Shown here: piece by piece, positions 6,222 to 6,235 of the stretch
How positions within the stretch are numbered: the first letter of the stretch is position 1
Layout of the letters: every line of letters starts with the position of its first letter
Assembly: GCA_021844725.1 (NCBI GenBank)
Contig: JAKBSX010000189.1
Span: 1 to 6,235, forward strand
Direction of reading: 5' to 3'
Length of the DNA stretch: 6,235 nt
Source: Actinomycetes bacterium
GTDB taxonomy: Bacteria > Actinomycetota > Acidimicrobiia > Acidimicrobiales > Acidimicrobiaceae
Translations under genes and position numbers: made by a program
The notes under the pieces: model-generated
Database searches by the model: none
Seen by the model: the letters and a program-made list of their open reading frames with translations, nothing else
What the model was told of the DNA's origin: nothing

Positions 6222-6235
6222 GCGTAGCCGTATAG
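6215..6235 (+). other. Out-of-frame probable native C-terminus of QcrC
   Basis: Read from TGG at 6215 this encodes WVGVAV and a stop at 6233-6235. Homologous QcrC proteins end their anchor with a tryptophan-led short tail (the mycobacterial protein ends MWIGARA). One added base before 6215, or a fourth G in the GGG at 6216-6218, joins it to the upstream frame. Confidence 0.5.

Overview
The window is ordinary actinobacterial core-gene DNA: five protein genes, tightly packed, with one structural anomaly at the left edge. The pairing of cytochrome c oxidase subunit III (ctaE) directly before a di-haem cytochrome c (qcrC) is the usual start of the actinobacterial bc1-aa3 supercomplex operon (ctaE-qcrCAB). 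The helicase-like gene is of the actinobacterial HelD type, and hemE followed by an HemY-type oxidase is also a familiar actinobacterial order. Base composition looks close to half GC by eye, well below Streptomyces or Mycobacterium, so a mid-GC lineage such as some Acidimicrobiia or a freshwater actinobacterium is possible. That placement is inference.

Layout. Positions 1-1261 (minus) hold an incomplete oxygen-dependent copro-/protoporphyrinogen oxidase (hemG, also called hemY or cgoX). It lies 13 bp downstream of hemE (1275-2348, minus, TTG start), and the two form a haem-biosynthesis operon that runs off the left edge. A 182-bp divergent intergenic region (2349-2530) carries a good sigma-70-like promoter for the plus strand. 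It is followed by helD (2531-4711, GTG start), a complete RNA-polymerase-recycling HelD-type ATPase. After a 68-bp gap with a small GC hairpin come ctaE (4780-5379) and qcrC (5391 onward, TTG start), 11 bp apart, forming a respiratory operon that runs off the right edge.

How the genes relate. hemE and hemG make haem. CtaE is the subunit III of the haem-copper terminal oxidase, and QcrC carries two c-type haems that pass electrons from the bc1 complex to that oxidase, so haem supply and haem use sit on either side of helD. HelD itself acts on RNA polymerase, and no direct functional link to respiration is evident from sequence.

Main anomalies. (1) The first 82 bases are an exact reverse-complement copy of helD positions 2777-2858. 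They replace the 3' end of hemG and create an in-frame HemG-HelD fusion that runs off the window. This is most likely an amplification or assembly chimera, though a real inverted duplication cannot be excluded from sequence alone. (2) qcrC stops at 6221 in the middle of its C-terminal membrane anchor, while the next frame continues with a family-like tail ending in a stop at 6233-6235. A single-base frameshift or sequencing error is likely. I see no CRISPR array, tRNA, rRNA, insertion sequence or undescribed system here.
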